A stretch of DNA of 64,000 nucleotides from Prevotellaceae bacterium UBA1075 (GTDB lineage: Bacteria; Bacteroidota; Bacteroidia; Bacteroidales; Bacteroidaceae): assembly GCA_002316015.1 (NCBI GenBank), contig DCCS01000045.1:68130-132129 (forward strand), given 5' to 3'. The notes below the pieces were generated by a model that was not told the DNA's origin, searched no databases, and was given only the letters and a program-made list of their open reading frames with translations. Both the position numbers and the translations under genes were made by a program. The number at the start of each line of letters is the position of its first letter. Within the stretch, counting starts at the first letter, position 1. Below are positions 17,301 through 25,144 of the stretch, in pieces.

Positions 17301-17954
17301 CTCCTGGATGCGCGTGCCCCCGTCATAGGTAAGGGCCATATGGGAGGGCATCTCGTTGACCTTGTCCTTGGGGTCAGTGCCCGCATCGGTGTGGATGCTC
17401 AACGTGGGAATGTCCGTTATCTGGTAGAACCGGCTGTCATCGCCCGCGCCCTCTGTGCCGTAGAACTCCACCTCGGCCACATTGCAGCGCGCGTCATTGG
17501 GGCCCACATAGCGCACATAGCGGAAGCCGCGCGACACGCTTACCCCCGCATAGGAATACTTGCGGGCGGTGCCTGCATCGGGTATCAGGTACAGGGGCAC
17601 GGCATCGGTGAAGTCGGGCTTGTTGGCTCCCTCGAACAGGCCGAGCCGCACGCGCCCGGGCTGCCCCACGCGAGGCATCCACCCCACACGGGTGATTACA
17701 TGGGGGGAGCCCAGGTCAAGCCCCACCCAGGTGTTCGACCTTTCGAGCGAGGCATAGTAGGTGCCGGGATTGCCGTCGAAGGCGCACGCCACGGTGTTGA
17801 CCTTGCCCGAGGACACGCCGGTGCTGTAGTCCACATTGGGCGACCCCATGGGCACACCCGTAAGCTTGCCTTCCCCGGCCGCGCACACAGGCATGCCCGC
17901 CATGAGCAGCGCCACCAGGCAGAGCACCCTCTGCCACTTGCCGTTTCTATTCAT
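14364..17954 (-). CDS. CotH-kinase family surface protein with discoidin-like, GLUG and BIG2 regions
   Basis: A 1196-residue secreted protein. The start at 17954 (MNRNGKWQ) is ATG; the codon before it is GTG. The signal peptide ends near VCAAG. Residues about 30-165 resemble an F5/8C (discoidin) module (TWVGLDLGSPHVITRVGW). Residues about 185-560 are a CotH kinase domain: IRGRGNASWDFPKKPYRIKF, KKWTLINNYGDKTLMRN, GPVWDFDLAMDND. About 640-800 are GLUG-type repeats (DCYNTGIITG, GCWNTGAVTG). A dockerin-like DANSDGGVDVLDVVAIVHG lies near 885, a BIG2 fold at about 1070-1145, and the tail ends in GGIYIINGAKFLVK. CotH domains are atypical protein kinases in spore coats; their role in Bacteroidales surface proteins is unknown. 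A paralogue lies at 42771-46670. glmM follows after 53 bp. Confidence 0.88.
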   Translation of the reverse strand: MNRNGKWQRVLCLVALLMAGMPVCAAGEGKLTGVPMGSPNVDYSTGVSSGKVNTVACAFDGNPGTYYASLERSNTWVGLDLGSPHVITRVGWMPRVGQPGRVRLGLFEGANKPDFTDAVPLYLIPDAGTARKYSYAGVSVSRGFRYVRYVGPNDARCNVAEVEFYGTEGAGDDSRFYQITDIPTLSIHTDAGTDPKDKVNEMPSHMALTYDGGTRIQEYPMLIRGRGNASWDFPKKPYRIKFNDGKSHHMLKGSPLESPAKAKKWTLINNYGDKTLMRNCVAFELSRRLGLAYTPYCQPVDVILNGEYKGCYQLCDQITVDKNRVNITEMEPEDSEGDALTGGYLVEVDAYAGQETSWFSSSHGIPVTIKSPSDDDITTRQKAYIKRAFNLLERALWSSSFQNDSTGYRSKMDVESFLRHFIVGELAGNTDTYWSTYMYKNRNQTPFYVGPVWDFDLAMDNDSRIYPVNNRANWIFRTGGSAASGMTAFVSRALQDSYTDRRLKEIWASMRRSGKFTGESLVAYVDSMAQVLDASQRLNFTRWPILNTRVHQNPKAYGSYEGEVNVLREFLPARIKWIDDFLGYGHEKVYVDSVFYVRTPEDLLEFATAVNSGANGSEAYLTRDIDMAGYSDRFSPIGSGRHPFVGVFDGRGHSISNLRVSGKDTCGVFGAVSGRARIRDFVLDASCSISGGSYVGLVGASVEGGAVTIERVGNEAPVTGTGKNVAGIIGCNMNSACRYTIRDCYNTGIITGARESAAISGWLGAGAEVAGCWNTGAVTGSDQGRDMARYSGQTDFPHCYSTLGTQFVQVSPAAVASGELCYRLNEPKGANVLWYQKLGEDTHPVFGAERGRVVRNPDGTFANEQVLLGDVQQDDTLTLTDADWEAEHIVWRTPDGFYLPNADANSDGGVDVLDVVAIVHGTGGSSVKFETAERANTRMYSSNASVKRAGTRKVNVWLASSQHVTACQADLILSEGLAVDTASVSAGNMGSDTHVLKRGARGDTVRVVAYSTTNAPMSMLNGTLLTFVLRGNESFSGGSFTLARQVMTTADGKVCRPADASYTVSMARTYVSEIVMAETEVGMLVDDVHRLGSTVLPATATTPALAWKSSNEAVATVDSHGTVTARSLGTATITAQATDGSGVKATTRVDVVDGTGVIPIDGIPATAEIYTLTGTRVPRPSRGGIYIINGAKFLVK

Positions 17955-17987
17955 CACGCTCAGTTTCAGTCAGAATGTTATTTCGTG

Positions 17988-17995
17988 CAAATATA
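17988..17995 (-). promoter_or_regulatory. TAnnTTTG promoter box of the first CotH gene
   Basis: Minus-strand TATATTTG, 34 bp upstream of the ATG at 17954. Confidence 0.55.
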
Positions 17996-18092
17996 CCGCT
18001 TTTTTCGCCCGGCAAAGGAGTGCTTCCCCTTAAATTATGTCTCGCGTACATCTTTTATTGCCGGCGGCGGCACGGTCTGTACGGAAATGGCG

Positions 18093-18100
18093 TACCTTTG
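18093..18100 (+). promoter_or_regulatory. TAnnTTTG promoter box of the CobW-family gene
   Basis: TACCTTTG, 32 bp upstream of the ATG at 18132. Confidence 0.6.
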
Positions 18101-18131
18101 CGGCAGGAAGAACATAAAAGCATTAAGGAAA

Positions 18132-19370
18132 ATGGAAAAAATGAATGTGCCGGTGCTCTTGCTCACCGGCTATCTGGGCAGCGGAAAGACCACCCTGCTC
18201 AACAGGATCCTTTCCAACAGGCGGGGCATTCGCTTCGCGGTCATCGTCAACGACATCGGCGAGGTGAACATCGACGCCAGCCTCATCCAGAAGGGAGGCA
18301 TCGTGGACAAGCAGGACGACAGCCTGGTGGCACTCCAGAACGGGTGCATCTGCTGCACCCTGAAGATGGACCTGGTGCAGCAGATATGTGACATCATAAA
18401 GACGCAGCGGTTTGACTACCTGGTCATCGAGGCCAGCGGAATATGCGAGCCTGCGCCCATCGCACAGACGATATGCTCCATCCCCGGCATGGCCGAGCCT
18501 GTCACACGCTATGGCGTGCCCCGGCTGGACTGCATCGTGACGGTGGTGGACGCCCTGCGCATGAAGGACGAGTTCCAGGACGGCGACGGGCTGATGAAGA
18601 AGGACATCGGCGAGGAGGACATCGAGAACCTGGTGATACAGCAGATAGAGTTCTGCAACATCATCCTGCTCAACAAGGCAAGCGAGGTGGAGCCGCACGA
18701 ACTGGAGCGCATCAAGAAAATCACCAGGGCACTGCAGCCCGAGGCGGAGATAATAGAGTGCAACTACGGGAATGTAGACCTCGACCGCATCCTCTACACC
18801 GGGATGTTCGACTTCAACCGCGTGGCGACCTCGGCCACATGGATCGGCGAGATAGAGGGACACCATGGCGGGGAGGAAGAGAAAGAGGAGGAGCACGGCC
18901 ACGATGGCCATCACCCCCACGAGGAGCACGAGGAGGAGGAGCACGGCCACGGCCAGCACCACCACCACCACCACGACGGGGACGAGGGCGAGGCCGAAGA
19001 ATACGGCATTGGCACCTTCGTGTATTACCGCCGCAAGCCCTTTGACCTGGGACGGTTCGACCACTTCGTGGCGCGCCTGTGGCCTGCCAACATCATCCGC
19101 GCCAAGGGCATTTGCTACTTCAAGGGCGAGGAGGACGTGTGCTACGTGTTTGAGCAGGCAGGCAAGCAGGTGGGGCTGCAGAACGCCGGACAGTGGTACG
19201 CCACCATGCCCAAGCCCGAGCTCGAGGCGATGCTCGCCAAGGACGAGGGGCTCCGCCGCGACTGGGACGAGCGTTATGGAGACCGCATGCAGAAACTGGT
19301 GTTCATCGGACAGAACCTCGACAAGGAGGCCATCACCACCCTGCTGGACGAGTGCCTGGCAGACGGTTGA
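18132..19370 (+). CDS. CobW/ZNG-type GTPase, probable zinc metallochaperone
   Basis: A 412-residue G3E-family GTPase. The start at 18132 (MEKMNVPVLLLTGYLGSGKT) lies 32 bp after the promoter box; the frame is open far upstream, but that DNA is antisense to the CotH gene. The Walker A motif is GYLGSGKTTLL. The metal-binding CXCC motif reads GCICCTLK (about 75-82), followed by VIEASGICEPAPI, and LLNKASE serves as the NKxD-equivalent. A metal-binding stretch of about 45 residues (about 243-287) is almost entirely His, Glu, Asp and Gly and includes six consecutive His. The CobW_C domain follows (about 290-400). The family delivers Zn or other metals to client metalloenzymes with GTP hydrolysis. 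The His-rich insert suggests Zn/Ni storage or capture. No Zn transporter is adjacent. Confidence 0.85.
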   Translation: MEKMNVPVLLLTGYLGSGKTTLLNRILSNRRGIRFAVIVNDIGEVNIDASLIQKGGIVDKQDDSLVALQNGCICCTLKMDLVQQICDIIKTQRFDYLVIEASGICEPAPIAQTICSIPGMAEPVTRYGVPRLDCIVTVVDALRMKDEFQDGDGLMKKDIGEEDIENLVIQQIEFCNIILLNKASEVEPHELERIKKITRALQPEAEIIECNYGNVDLDRILYTGMFDFNRVATSATWIGEIEGHHGGEEEKEEEHGHDGHHPHEEHEEEEHGHGQHHHHHHDGDEGEAEEYGIGTFVYYRRKPFDLGRFDHFVARLWPANIIRAKGICYFKGEEDVCYVFEQAGKQVGLQNAGQWYATMPKPELEAMLAKDEGLRRDWDERYGDRMQKLVFIGQNLDKEAITTLLDECLADG

Positions 19371-19410
19371 GCGCGCGGGGCGGCACACGCCCCGCACACG
19401 GCGGAAAAAC

Positions 19411-19488
19411 GCAGCCGCATGCATGTGCCAACGCAGCCGCATGCGATGGCGATCGCAGCCGCATGCGTTGGCGATCGCAGCCGCATGC
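19411..19488. repeat. GCAGCCGCATGC array, four 22-bp units, direct
   Basis: Four perfect copies of the 12-bp core GCAGCCGCATGC at 19411, 19433, 19455 and 19477, all in the same orientation and exactly 22 bp apart. The spacers are ATGTGCCAAC, GATGGCGATC and GTTGGCGATC, with GTTGGCCACC after the last. The array lies between the CobW-family gene and the esterase gene, upstream of the latter's promoter. Confidence 0.9.
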
Positions 19489-19576
19489 GTTGGCCACCCA
19501 GCCCTGACCGGGCGAATGGGGGCATGCGGCCACTTTTTTCATCACGCATGCCTGAGGGAAACAAGGATAATATTAT

Positions 19577-19584
19577 TAACTTTG
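19577..19584 (+). promoter_or_regulatory. TAnnTTTG promoter box of the esterase operon
   Basis: TAACTTTG, 29 bp upstream of the ATG at 19613. It probably drives the three-gene run 19613-23335. Confidence 0.6.
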
Positions 19585-19612
19585 TATTGGAGAGCACTAA
19601 AACAAAAAAATT

Positions 19613-20470
19613 ATGAAGAAACTCACACTCACGCTGCTGGCAGCGCTGGCCTTCGTGTCGGCGGGCGCACAGACGCCCACCTGGGAAACAAAGATATGGG
19701 AAGGCACCCAGCCACCCACATCAAACGGCATCACCGGGCAGGAATTCGATGACGGACAGCACAGCAACAAGGTCACCGTGCCCACGCTCACGGTCTATGT
19801 GCCCAACAAACCCTGCGGGCTGGCCATTCTCGCCTGCCCGGGAGGCGGATACACTGACGTGTGGTACCAGCCCGAAGGACGCTGGATGGCCCAGTGGTAC
19901 CTCAACCAGGGCATCACCTATGCCGTACTGAAGTACCGCCTGCCCAACACGCACCACCAGGTTCCGCTGGAGGACGTGCACCGGGCCATGCACCTGATGC
20001 ACGAGCATGCGCGGCAATGGGGCTTCACCAAACTGGGCATCCAGGGCTGCAGCGCGGGCGGACACCTGGCCGCGACGGCCGCGACGCACTTCACCAGTGC
20101 CGAGAACCGTCCCGACTTCCAGATCCTCTTCTATCCCGTAATCACGATGGACGCGTCGTTCACGCACCAGGGAAGCCGCGAGAACCTGCTTGGCAAGAAC
20201 CCCTCGCAGAAGCTGGTAGACCTGTACAGCAACGAGAAGCAGGTGACCCGGCAGACTCCGCCCGCGTTCATCATGCACAGTTCCAACGATGACGTGGTGC
20301 CCCTGCGCAACACGCTCCAGTATGCCCAGGCCCTGAATGACCACGGCGTGTCGGTAACGATGCACATCTATCCCGATGGAGGGCACGGCTGGTGCTACCA
20401 GGAATCATTCACGTGGAAAGACCTGTGGAAGCCCGAACTGGCCGAATGGCTGCGCCGGATCGAGCGGTGA
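19613..20470 (+). CDS. secreted alpha/beta-hydrolase (acetylxylan-esterase-like)
   Basis: A 285-residue alpha/beta-hydrolase of the BD-FAE/esterase-lipase type. The signal peptide is MKKLTLTLLAALAFVSAGAQ. The oxyanion region is LACPGGGYTDV (HGGG-like). The nucleophile elbow GCSAGGHLAA is near residue 145, the acid SSNDDVVP near 224 and the catalytic His in DGGHGWCY near 256. Homologues deacetylate or deferuloylate plant polysaccharides. It is the first gene of a co-oriented run with an EEP-family enzyme (53 bp on) and a six-hairpin glycosidase (62 bp further), suggesting a small glycan-degrading operon without SusC/SusD. Confidence 0.87.
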   Translation: MKKLTLTLLAALAFVSAGAQTPTWETKIWEGTQPPTSNGITGQEFDDGQHSNKVTVPTLTVYVPNKPCGLAILACPGGGYTDVWYQPEGRWMAQWYLNQGITYAVLKYRLPNTHHQVPLEDVHRAMHLMHEHARQWGFTKLGIQGCSAGGHLAATAATHFTSAENRPDFQILFYPVITMDASFTHQGSRENLLGKNPSQKLVDLYSNEKQVTRQTPPAFIMHSSNDDVVPLRNTLQYAQALNDHGVSVTMHIYPDGGHGWCYQESFTWKDLWKPELAEWLRRIER

Positions 20471-20522
20471 AACGGGCACTTTTGTTCCTCACACCGCCTT
20501 TTACCACCAAACTTGAAAACTC

Positions 20523-21269
20523 ATGAGACTGACGCTCTGGCTTCTCGCCGCCTCACTCTCGCTACCTTGTGCAGCTTCCGCGCAAGGCAGGAGACTCCGC
20601 CTGATGACCTATAACATACACCACGCCGTGGGGATGGATGGGGAGTACGCGCCCGAGCGCATCGCACAAGTCATCCTGCAGGAGGCGCCCGATGTGGTGG
20701 CACTGCAGGAGGTGGACAGTGCCAGCCGGCGCGTGGACGGCCGCTATGTGGCAGGCGACATTGCCCGGAGCACGGGCATGCACGCCACCTTTGCCGGAGC
20801 CATCCCCCTGCAGGGCGGGAAATATGGTGTCGCGCTGCTGAGCAAGTCGGCTCCAGAGGCTGTCACACGGCTGCCCCTGCCCGGAAGCGAGGAGAAACGC
20901 GTGCTGCTGATAGCCGACTTCGGCCAATATGTGGTGTGCTGCACGCACCTCTCGCTCACCGAGGACGACCGCCTGCAATCACTCCCCCTGATTCGCAAGG
21001 CTCTGCGCAAATATCGCCGCAAGCCCGTGTTCGTCATGGGGGACTTCAACGACACGCCCTCATCGGCCTTCATGAGCCGGCTGGACAAGCACTTCCAAGC
21101 GCTTACAAGCAAGGTCACCCCCACCTACCCCTACGACCGCCCACGCGAAGTCATCGACTATATCGCCACCCGCCAGGGCACCGGACAGCCACGTGCCACC
21201 AGCCTGCGCATCATGGTGGGCAACAACGCCACCGACCACTGCCCGCTCACGGCCGAGGTGGAATATTAA
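20523..21269 (+). CDS. secreted endonuclease/exonuclease/phosphatase (EEP) family protein
   Basis: A 248-residue EEP-fold metal-dependent phosphoesterase. A signal peptide (about 1-20) is followed directly by the fold: RLMTYNIHHAVGMD (Asn), VALQEVDSAS (catalytic Glu), VMGDFNDTPSS (Asp/Asn pair), EVIDYIATR and the terminal TDHCPLTAEVEY (Asp-His). All catalytic positions are present. Members include sphingomyelinase-like, inositol-phosphatase-like and DNase I-like enzymes; the substrate is unknown. Position between an esterase and a glycosidase suggests an extracytoplasmic nutrient-scavenging role. Confidence 0.87.
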   Translation: MRLTLWLLAASLSLPCAASAQGRRLRLMTYNIHHAVGMDGEYAPERIAQVILQEAPDVVALQEVDSASRRVDGRYVAGDIARSTGMHATFAGAIPLQGGKYGVALLSKSAPEAVTRLPLPGSEEKRVLLIADFGQYVVCCTHLSLTEDDRLQSLPLIRKALRKYRRKPVFVMGDFNDTPSSAFMSRLDKHFQALTSKVTPTYPYDRPREVIDYIATRQGTGQPRATSLRIMVGNNATDHCPLTAEVEY

Positions 21270-21331
21270 GGCACAGGGGGCGGGCACAGCACGCTGGACA
21301 ACAAATCTCTACCTAACAATAAAGAACACAA

Positions 21332-23335
21332 ATGAAGAGAAACTTACTGCTGGCAGCACTCACCTGCCTGCCAATGTGGATTACGGCAACACCACGATGG
21401 AGCATCGCGGGACACCACGCGGTGGAATGGGACGGCCAGCAAGGCGGTCTGCCACATGGCGACCATGTGGAGATGAGCGGGCGCAAGGCCGCTGTGGTCT
21501 ATTACTGGAATGTGGACAGGGACGGGCAGTTCAGCCTCGACCGTCACCTGGTGTTCCCACTCCTGCGCACGCTACCAGACAACACCCACGCCAGTTGGAT
21601 GCCGCACACGGATGTGGATTTCCTTGATGGAATCACCATCAACGGATGGTCTCTGGACAAGGGCAAGGTGGAGCGGGTGCGCCTGGACGGTCATCTGACC
21701 GTAACCTCGGCGGCACAGACCGATGGATGCACATTCAAGGTAACGCGCATTCTGTGGCCCAGCCCCACCCGACAGGCAGTGTGCGAGCGGTATGTGATAC
21801 AAAACACGGGCGACAAGGAGAAGAACGTGAGGGTACCTGCGGTGCGACTCGAGCGCGTGACTAACGGCAAGAACTACCTGGACGGCCCCTACTGCCTGGT
21901 GGCAAAAACCAGCCTACAAGAGGAACTGGACGCTACCCTGCGGCCAGGCGAGTGCCTCGTTTTCCACGCTTCCATCGAGGCATACAAGAAGGGGAAGGAG
22001 CAAGAACTGTCTCTGGACTTCGACCGGGAGGAGGCCAGCAGGACACAGCTGGTGCAGACACTGACCGCCAACCTGGACTTCTCCTGCCCCAACGACACGC
22101 TGAACACCCTATTTGCCATGGCCAAGATAAGGGGTGCCGAGAGTATCACAGACACACCCGTGGGACCCATGCAGTGTCCGGGAGGCGAGACGTTCTACGG
22201 CGCGATGTGGTGCAATGACCAGGCCGAGTACATCAACCCCTTCTTCCCCTTCCTGGGCTACGCACTGGGCAACGAGAGCGCGATGACCACCTGGAGGTGC
22301 TACAAGAGGCTCACCAACCCCGATTACAAGTTCATGCCCTGGAGCATCATCTGCAACGGAAGCGACACCTACGGCCACTTTGACCGGGGCGACCAGGCCA
22401 TGCTGGCCTACGGCGCAAGCCGCTACTGCCTGGAGAGGGGCGACCGCCAGGTAGCCCAGGAGGTATGGCCGCTCATCGAATGGTGCCTGGAGTACTGCCA
22501 CAGGAAACTGAACGAGCACGGTGTGGTGGCAAGCGACGCCGACGAACTGGAGTACCGGTTGCCTGCGGGCAAGGCCAACCTGTGCACCAGCAGCCTCTAC
22601 TATGACGCACTGGAGAGCGCGGCCTACCTGGCCGAGGCTCTGGGCAAGCCCTCCACAGTGGCAAGTACCTACCGCAGGCAGGCGGCAGAACTGAGGCAGA
22701 ACATCGACCGCTTCTTCCATCACGAGGTGGAAGGCTACGACACCTACCGCTACTATGAGGGCAACGACAAACTGCGCTCCTGGATAGGCATCCCACTCAC
22801 CATGGGCATTTACGACCGCGCCGAGGGCACTGTGAAGGCGATGTTCAGCCCGCAATTGTGGACAGAGAACGGCATGCTGAGCGTCAGCGGTGACAAGATA
22901 TTCTGGGACCGCACCACACTCTATGGCCTGCGAGGCACATTGGCTGCAGGCTACCCAGACCTGGGACTGGAGTTCCTTCAGCGGTTCAGCGCGAAACGCC
23001 TGCTGGGCGAGCATGTCCCCTACATGGTCGAGGCGTGGCCCGAGGGCGGACAGAGGCACCTGAGCACCGAGAATGCCCTGTATTGCCGCATCTTCACAGA
23101 GGGGCTGCTGGGATTTCGCGCCACTGGCTTCCGCTCCTTCAACCTTACCCCGCAGATGCCCAAGGCATGGAGTCACTACTCGTTCAGCAACATCCATGCC
23201 TGCACCAGCCTGCCCATGGACATTGAGGTGAGCCGCCTTTCGGCCAACAAACTGCAGGTCAAGGTGAGCCGCGCAGGCAAGCTTCTGCGCAAGATGACCG
23301 TGAAGGCAGGACAGACGGTGAAGGTCAAGTGTTAG
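21332..23335 (+). CDS. secreted six-hairpin glycosidase-like protein
   Basis: A 667-residue secreted protein; the signal peptide is MKRNLLLAALTCLPMWITA. An N-terminal beta-sandwich region (about 25-240) is followed by an (alpha/alpha)6-barrel-like part (about 250-600): GPMQCPGGETFYGAMWCNDQ, DRGDQAMLAYGASRYCLERGD, ASDADELEYRLPAGKAN and LYYDALESAAYLAEALG. The pattern is that of the six-hairpin glycosidase superfamily (GH78 alpha-rhamnosidase, GH63, GH95 and others). I cannot assign the GH family from sequence alone. A short beta domain closes the protein (about 610-667). It is the last gene of the run starting at 19613 and is followed by a clear terminator. Confidence 0.75.
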   Translation: MKRNLLLAALTCLPMWITATPRWSIAGHHAVEWDGQQGGLPHGDHVEMSGRKAAVVYYWNVDRDGQFSLDRHLVFPLLRTLPDNTHASWMPHTDVDFLDGITINGWSLDKGKVERVRLDGHLTVTSAAQTDGCTFKVTRILWPSPTRQAVCERYVIQNTGDKEKNVRVPAVRLERVTNGKNYLDGPYCLVAKTSLQEELDATLRPGECLVFHASIEAYKKGKEQELSLDFDREEASRTQLVQTLTANLDFSCPNDTLNTLFAMAKIRGAESITDTPVGPMQCPGGETFYGAMWCNDQAEYINPFFPFLGYALGNESAMTTWRCYKRLTNPDYKFMPWSIICNGSDTYGHFDRGDQAMLAYGASRYCLERGDRQVAQEVWPLIEWCLEYCHRKLNEHGVVASDADELEYRLPAGKANLCTSSLYYDALESAAYLAEALGKPSTVASTYRRQAAELRQNIDRFFHHEVEGYDTYRYYEGNDKLRSWIGIPLTMGIYDRAEGTVKAMFSPQLWTENGMLSVSGDKIFWDRTTLYGLRGTLAAGYPDLGLEFLQRFSAKRLLGEHVPYMVEAWPEGGQRHLSTENALYCRIFTEGLLGFRATGFRSFNLTPQMPKAWSHYSFSNIHACTSLPMDIEVSRLSANKLQVKVSRAGKLLRKMTVKAGQTVKVKC

Positions 23336-23395
23336 ACAAGGGAAGCATCTCTGTGCCCCCACAAGGAGTAAGACGGATTGCCTATCCATGGTGTG

Positions 23396-23419
23396 CCTTG
23401 GCGGTTCTTTCCGCCAAGG
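23396..23419 (+). terminator. terminator after the six-hairpin glycosidase gene
   Basis: A perfect 9-bp stem (CCTTGGCGG / CCGCCAAGG) with loop TTCTTT, 60 bp after the stop. No strong T-tract follows. Confidence 0.55.
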
Positions 23420-23523
23420 CTTCCCACCGGCAACAATCACCGCAATGATGAAGGAAGGTTAAAAAAGCAATGCGCCGCATGTTAATATAGGTAAAAGGCA
23501 CATGCGCCTCCCCGCTTTCTCTC

Positions 23524-23531
23524 TACCTTTA
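23524..23531 (+). promoter_or_regulatory. near-consensus -7 box of the SIMPL gene
   Basis: TACCTTTA, one base off TAnnTTTG, 45 bp upstream of the ATG at 23576. Confidence 0.35.
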
Positions 23532-23575
23532 GAGCGGGAAAAGAACCATAGTACAACTTACAAACAAGAACTGTT

Positions 23576-24283
23576 ATGAACACAAAAGCACTTGTCCTCT
23601 CTGCCATCATCGTGGCAATGGGCATGACAGCCACTGGAGTGGCCATCCGAAACGGCATCGTGACCTTCAAGGACCGCGACCGATGCGTTGTGGTCAAGGG
23701 GCTGGCCGAGCGCGAAGTGAAAGCCAACAAGGTGTCATGGCCTCTTACATTCAAGGAGATAGGGAACGACCCTGCGGAGATGTACGGCGTGATAGAGCGC
23801 AAGAACAGGCAAGTGGTGGCCTTCCTGAAGGCGGGAGGCATCAAGGACAACGAGATTAGCGTGAACTCGCCCACCATCTCGGACCGCCAGGCAAACGCCT
23901 ACAACAACGAGGTGATGACGTACCGCTACGTGGCCAAGAGCGTCATCACGGTCACCAGCCGCAACGTGGACTTGGTGCGCTCCCTCATCACCAAGCAGGC
24001 CGAACTCATGCGGCAGGGCATCGCACTGGTGAGCGAGGAGTACGGCACAGACCAGACCAAGTATGACTTCACCGGACTGAACGAGATCAAACCGGCAATG
24101 GTGGAGGAAGCCACCAAGAACGCAAGGGCCACGGCACAGAAATTCGCCGACGACTCAGAGTGCTCCCTGAATGGCATACGCAACGCGCAACAAGGCCAGT
24201 TCAGCATTGAGAACCGCGACGAGAACACGCCATACATCAAGAAAATCCGTGTGGTCAACACCATCGAGTACTCTCTGAGATAG
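23576..24283 (+). CDS. SIMPL-domain (DUF541) protein
   Basis: A 235-residue protein with an N-terminal membrane anchor or uncleaved signal (ALVLSAIIVAMGMTATGVAI) and a SIMPL/DUF541 domain. The opening VVKGLAEREVKANKVSWPLTF and the paired repeats around ISVNSPTISDRQAN and YRYVAKSVITV are typical. The family forms periplasmic oligomers and has been linked to oxidative-stress defence and envelope integrity; the molecular function is unsettled. Length is normal for Bacteroidales members. The DUF3109 gene follows after 114 bp without a visible promoter. Confidence 0.85.
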   Translation: MNTKALVLSAIIVAMGMTATGVAIRNGIVTFKDRDRCVVVKGLAEREVKANKVSWPLTFKEIGNDPAEMYGVIERKNRQVVAFLKAGGIKDNEISVNSPTISDRQANAYNNEVMTYRYVAKSVITVTSRNVDLVRSLITKQAELMRQGIALVSEEYGTDQTKYDFTGLNEIKPAMVEEATKNARATAQKFADDSECSLNGIRNAQQGQFSIENRDENTPYIKKIRVVNTIEYSLR

Positions 24284-24397
24284 GATGCCACACACATCCC
24301 GTAACAACACCAGGCGCGGCCCTGGGCATCAGCATACACCCGCAGGAGTGTCCCTGGACGCTCCCGGGAATGGGCCGGACAAGCATACAAGACAAGC

Positions 24398-24979
24398 ATG
24401 ATACTGGACATTGACGGAGTACTCGTCTCCTCGGACATCATCACAGAGCAGTTCTGCTGCGACCTGGACGCGTGCAAGGGCATCTGCTGCGTGGAAGGGG
24501 ACGCGGGCGCGCCTGTGACCCTGGAGGAGATAGCGGGCATCGAGGACGCCCTCGACACCGTGTGGGGCGACATGACCGCACAGGCGCAGGCCGTGGTGGA
24601 CAGGCAGGGAGTGGCCTATACCGACCCCGACGGCGACCTGGTGACAAGCATCGTGGGCGGGAAGGACTGCGTGTTCACCTGTCACGAGGGCGGCTGCTGC
24701 CTGTGCGCGCTGGAGCGTGCCTACCGCATGGGGAAGTCTGCCTTTGCTAAGCCCGTCTCATGCGCGCTTTACCCCATCCGCGAGAAGCGGTTTGCCAACG
24801 GCACCGTGGCACTCAACTACCACCGCTGGGACGTGTGCCGCGACGCTGTGCGCAAGGGAAGGAAGTTGGGACTGCCCCTGTACAAGTTCCTGCGGGAGCC
24901 GCTCACGCGCCGCTTCGGCCAGGAGTGGTATGACACACTGTGCGAGGTGGCCGGACACCTCGGTGAACTCGAGGAATAA
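24398..24979 (+). CDS. DUF3109 family cysteine-cluster protein
   Basis: A 193-residue cytoplasmic protein of the DUF3109 family (YkgJ-like Zn/Fe cysteine cluster). Conserved Cys groups are FCCDLDACKGICCVEGD (about 24-40), FTCHEGGCCLCALE (about 92-105), SCALYP and WDVCRDA. The family is widespread and highly conserved in Bacteroidetes with no established function; the cysteine spacing suggests a bound metal or cluster. Nothing in the neighbourhood defines the role. Confidence 0.88.
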   Translation: MILDIDGVLVSSDIITEQFCCDLDACKGICCVEGDAGAPVTLEEIAGIEDALDTVWGDMTAQAQAVVDRQGVAYTDPDGDLVTSIVGGKDCVFTCHEGGCCLCALERAYRMGKSAFAKPVSCALYPIREKRFANGTVALNYHRWDVCRDAVRKGRKLGLPLYKFLREPLTRRFGQEWYDTLCEVAGHLGELEE

Positions 24980-25013
24980 GGCCGGGCGAGACACGCCGGC
25001 CCCACCGGAAGCA

Positions 25014-25061
25014 AACCGCGCGCTTGCACCTGCCCGAAAGCAGAGACGCAAGCGCGCGGTT
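25014..25061. terminator. strong terminator between convergent genes
   Basis: A perfect 14-bp inverted repeat (AACCGCGCGCTTGC at 25014-25027, GCAAGCGCGCGGTT at 25048-25061) followed on the plus strand by GTCTTGTCT. It separates the DUF3109 gene from the convergent permease gene. Confidence 0.75.
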
Positions 25062-25144
25062 GTCTTGTCTCAAAGCGGGCACCACACTACCGCAACCCGT
25101 GGGCCCCGGTGTGGCGACTCGCCCCGGAAGAGAGTCCCGACGAC

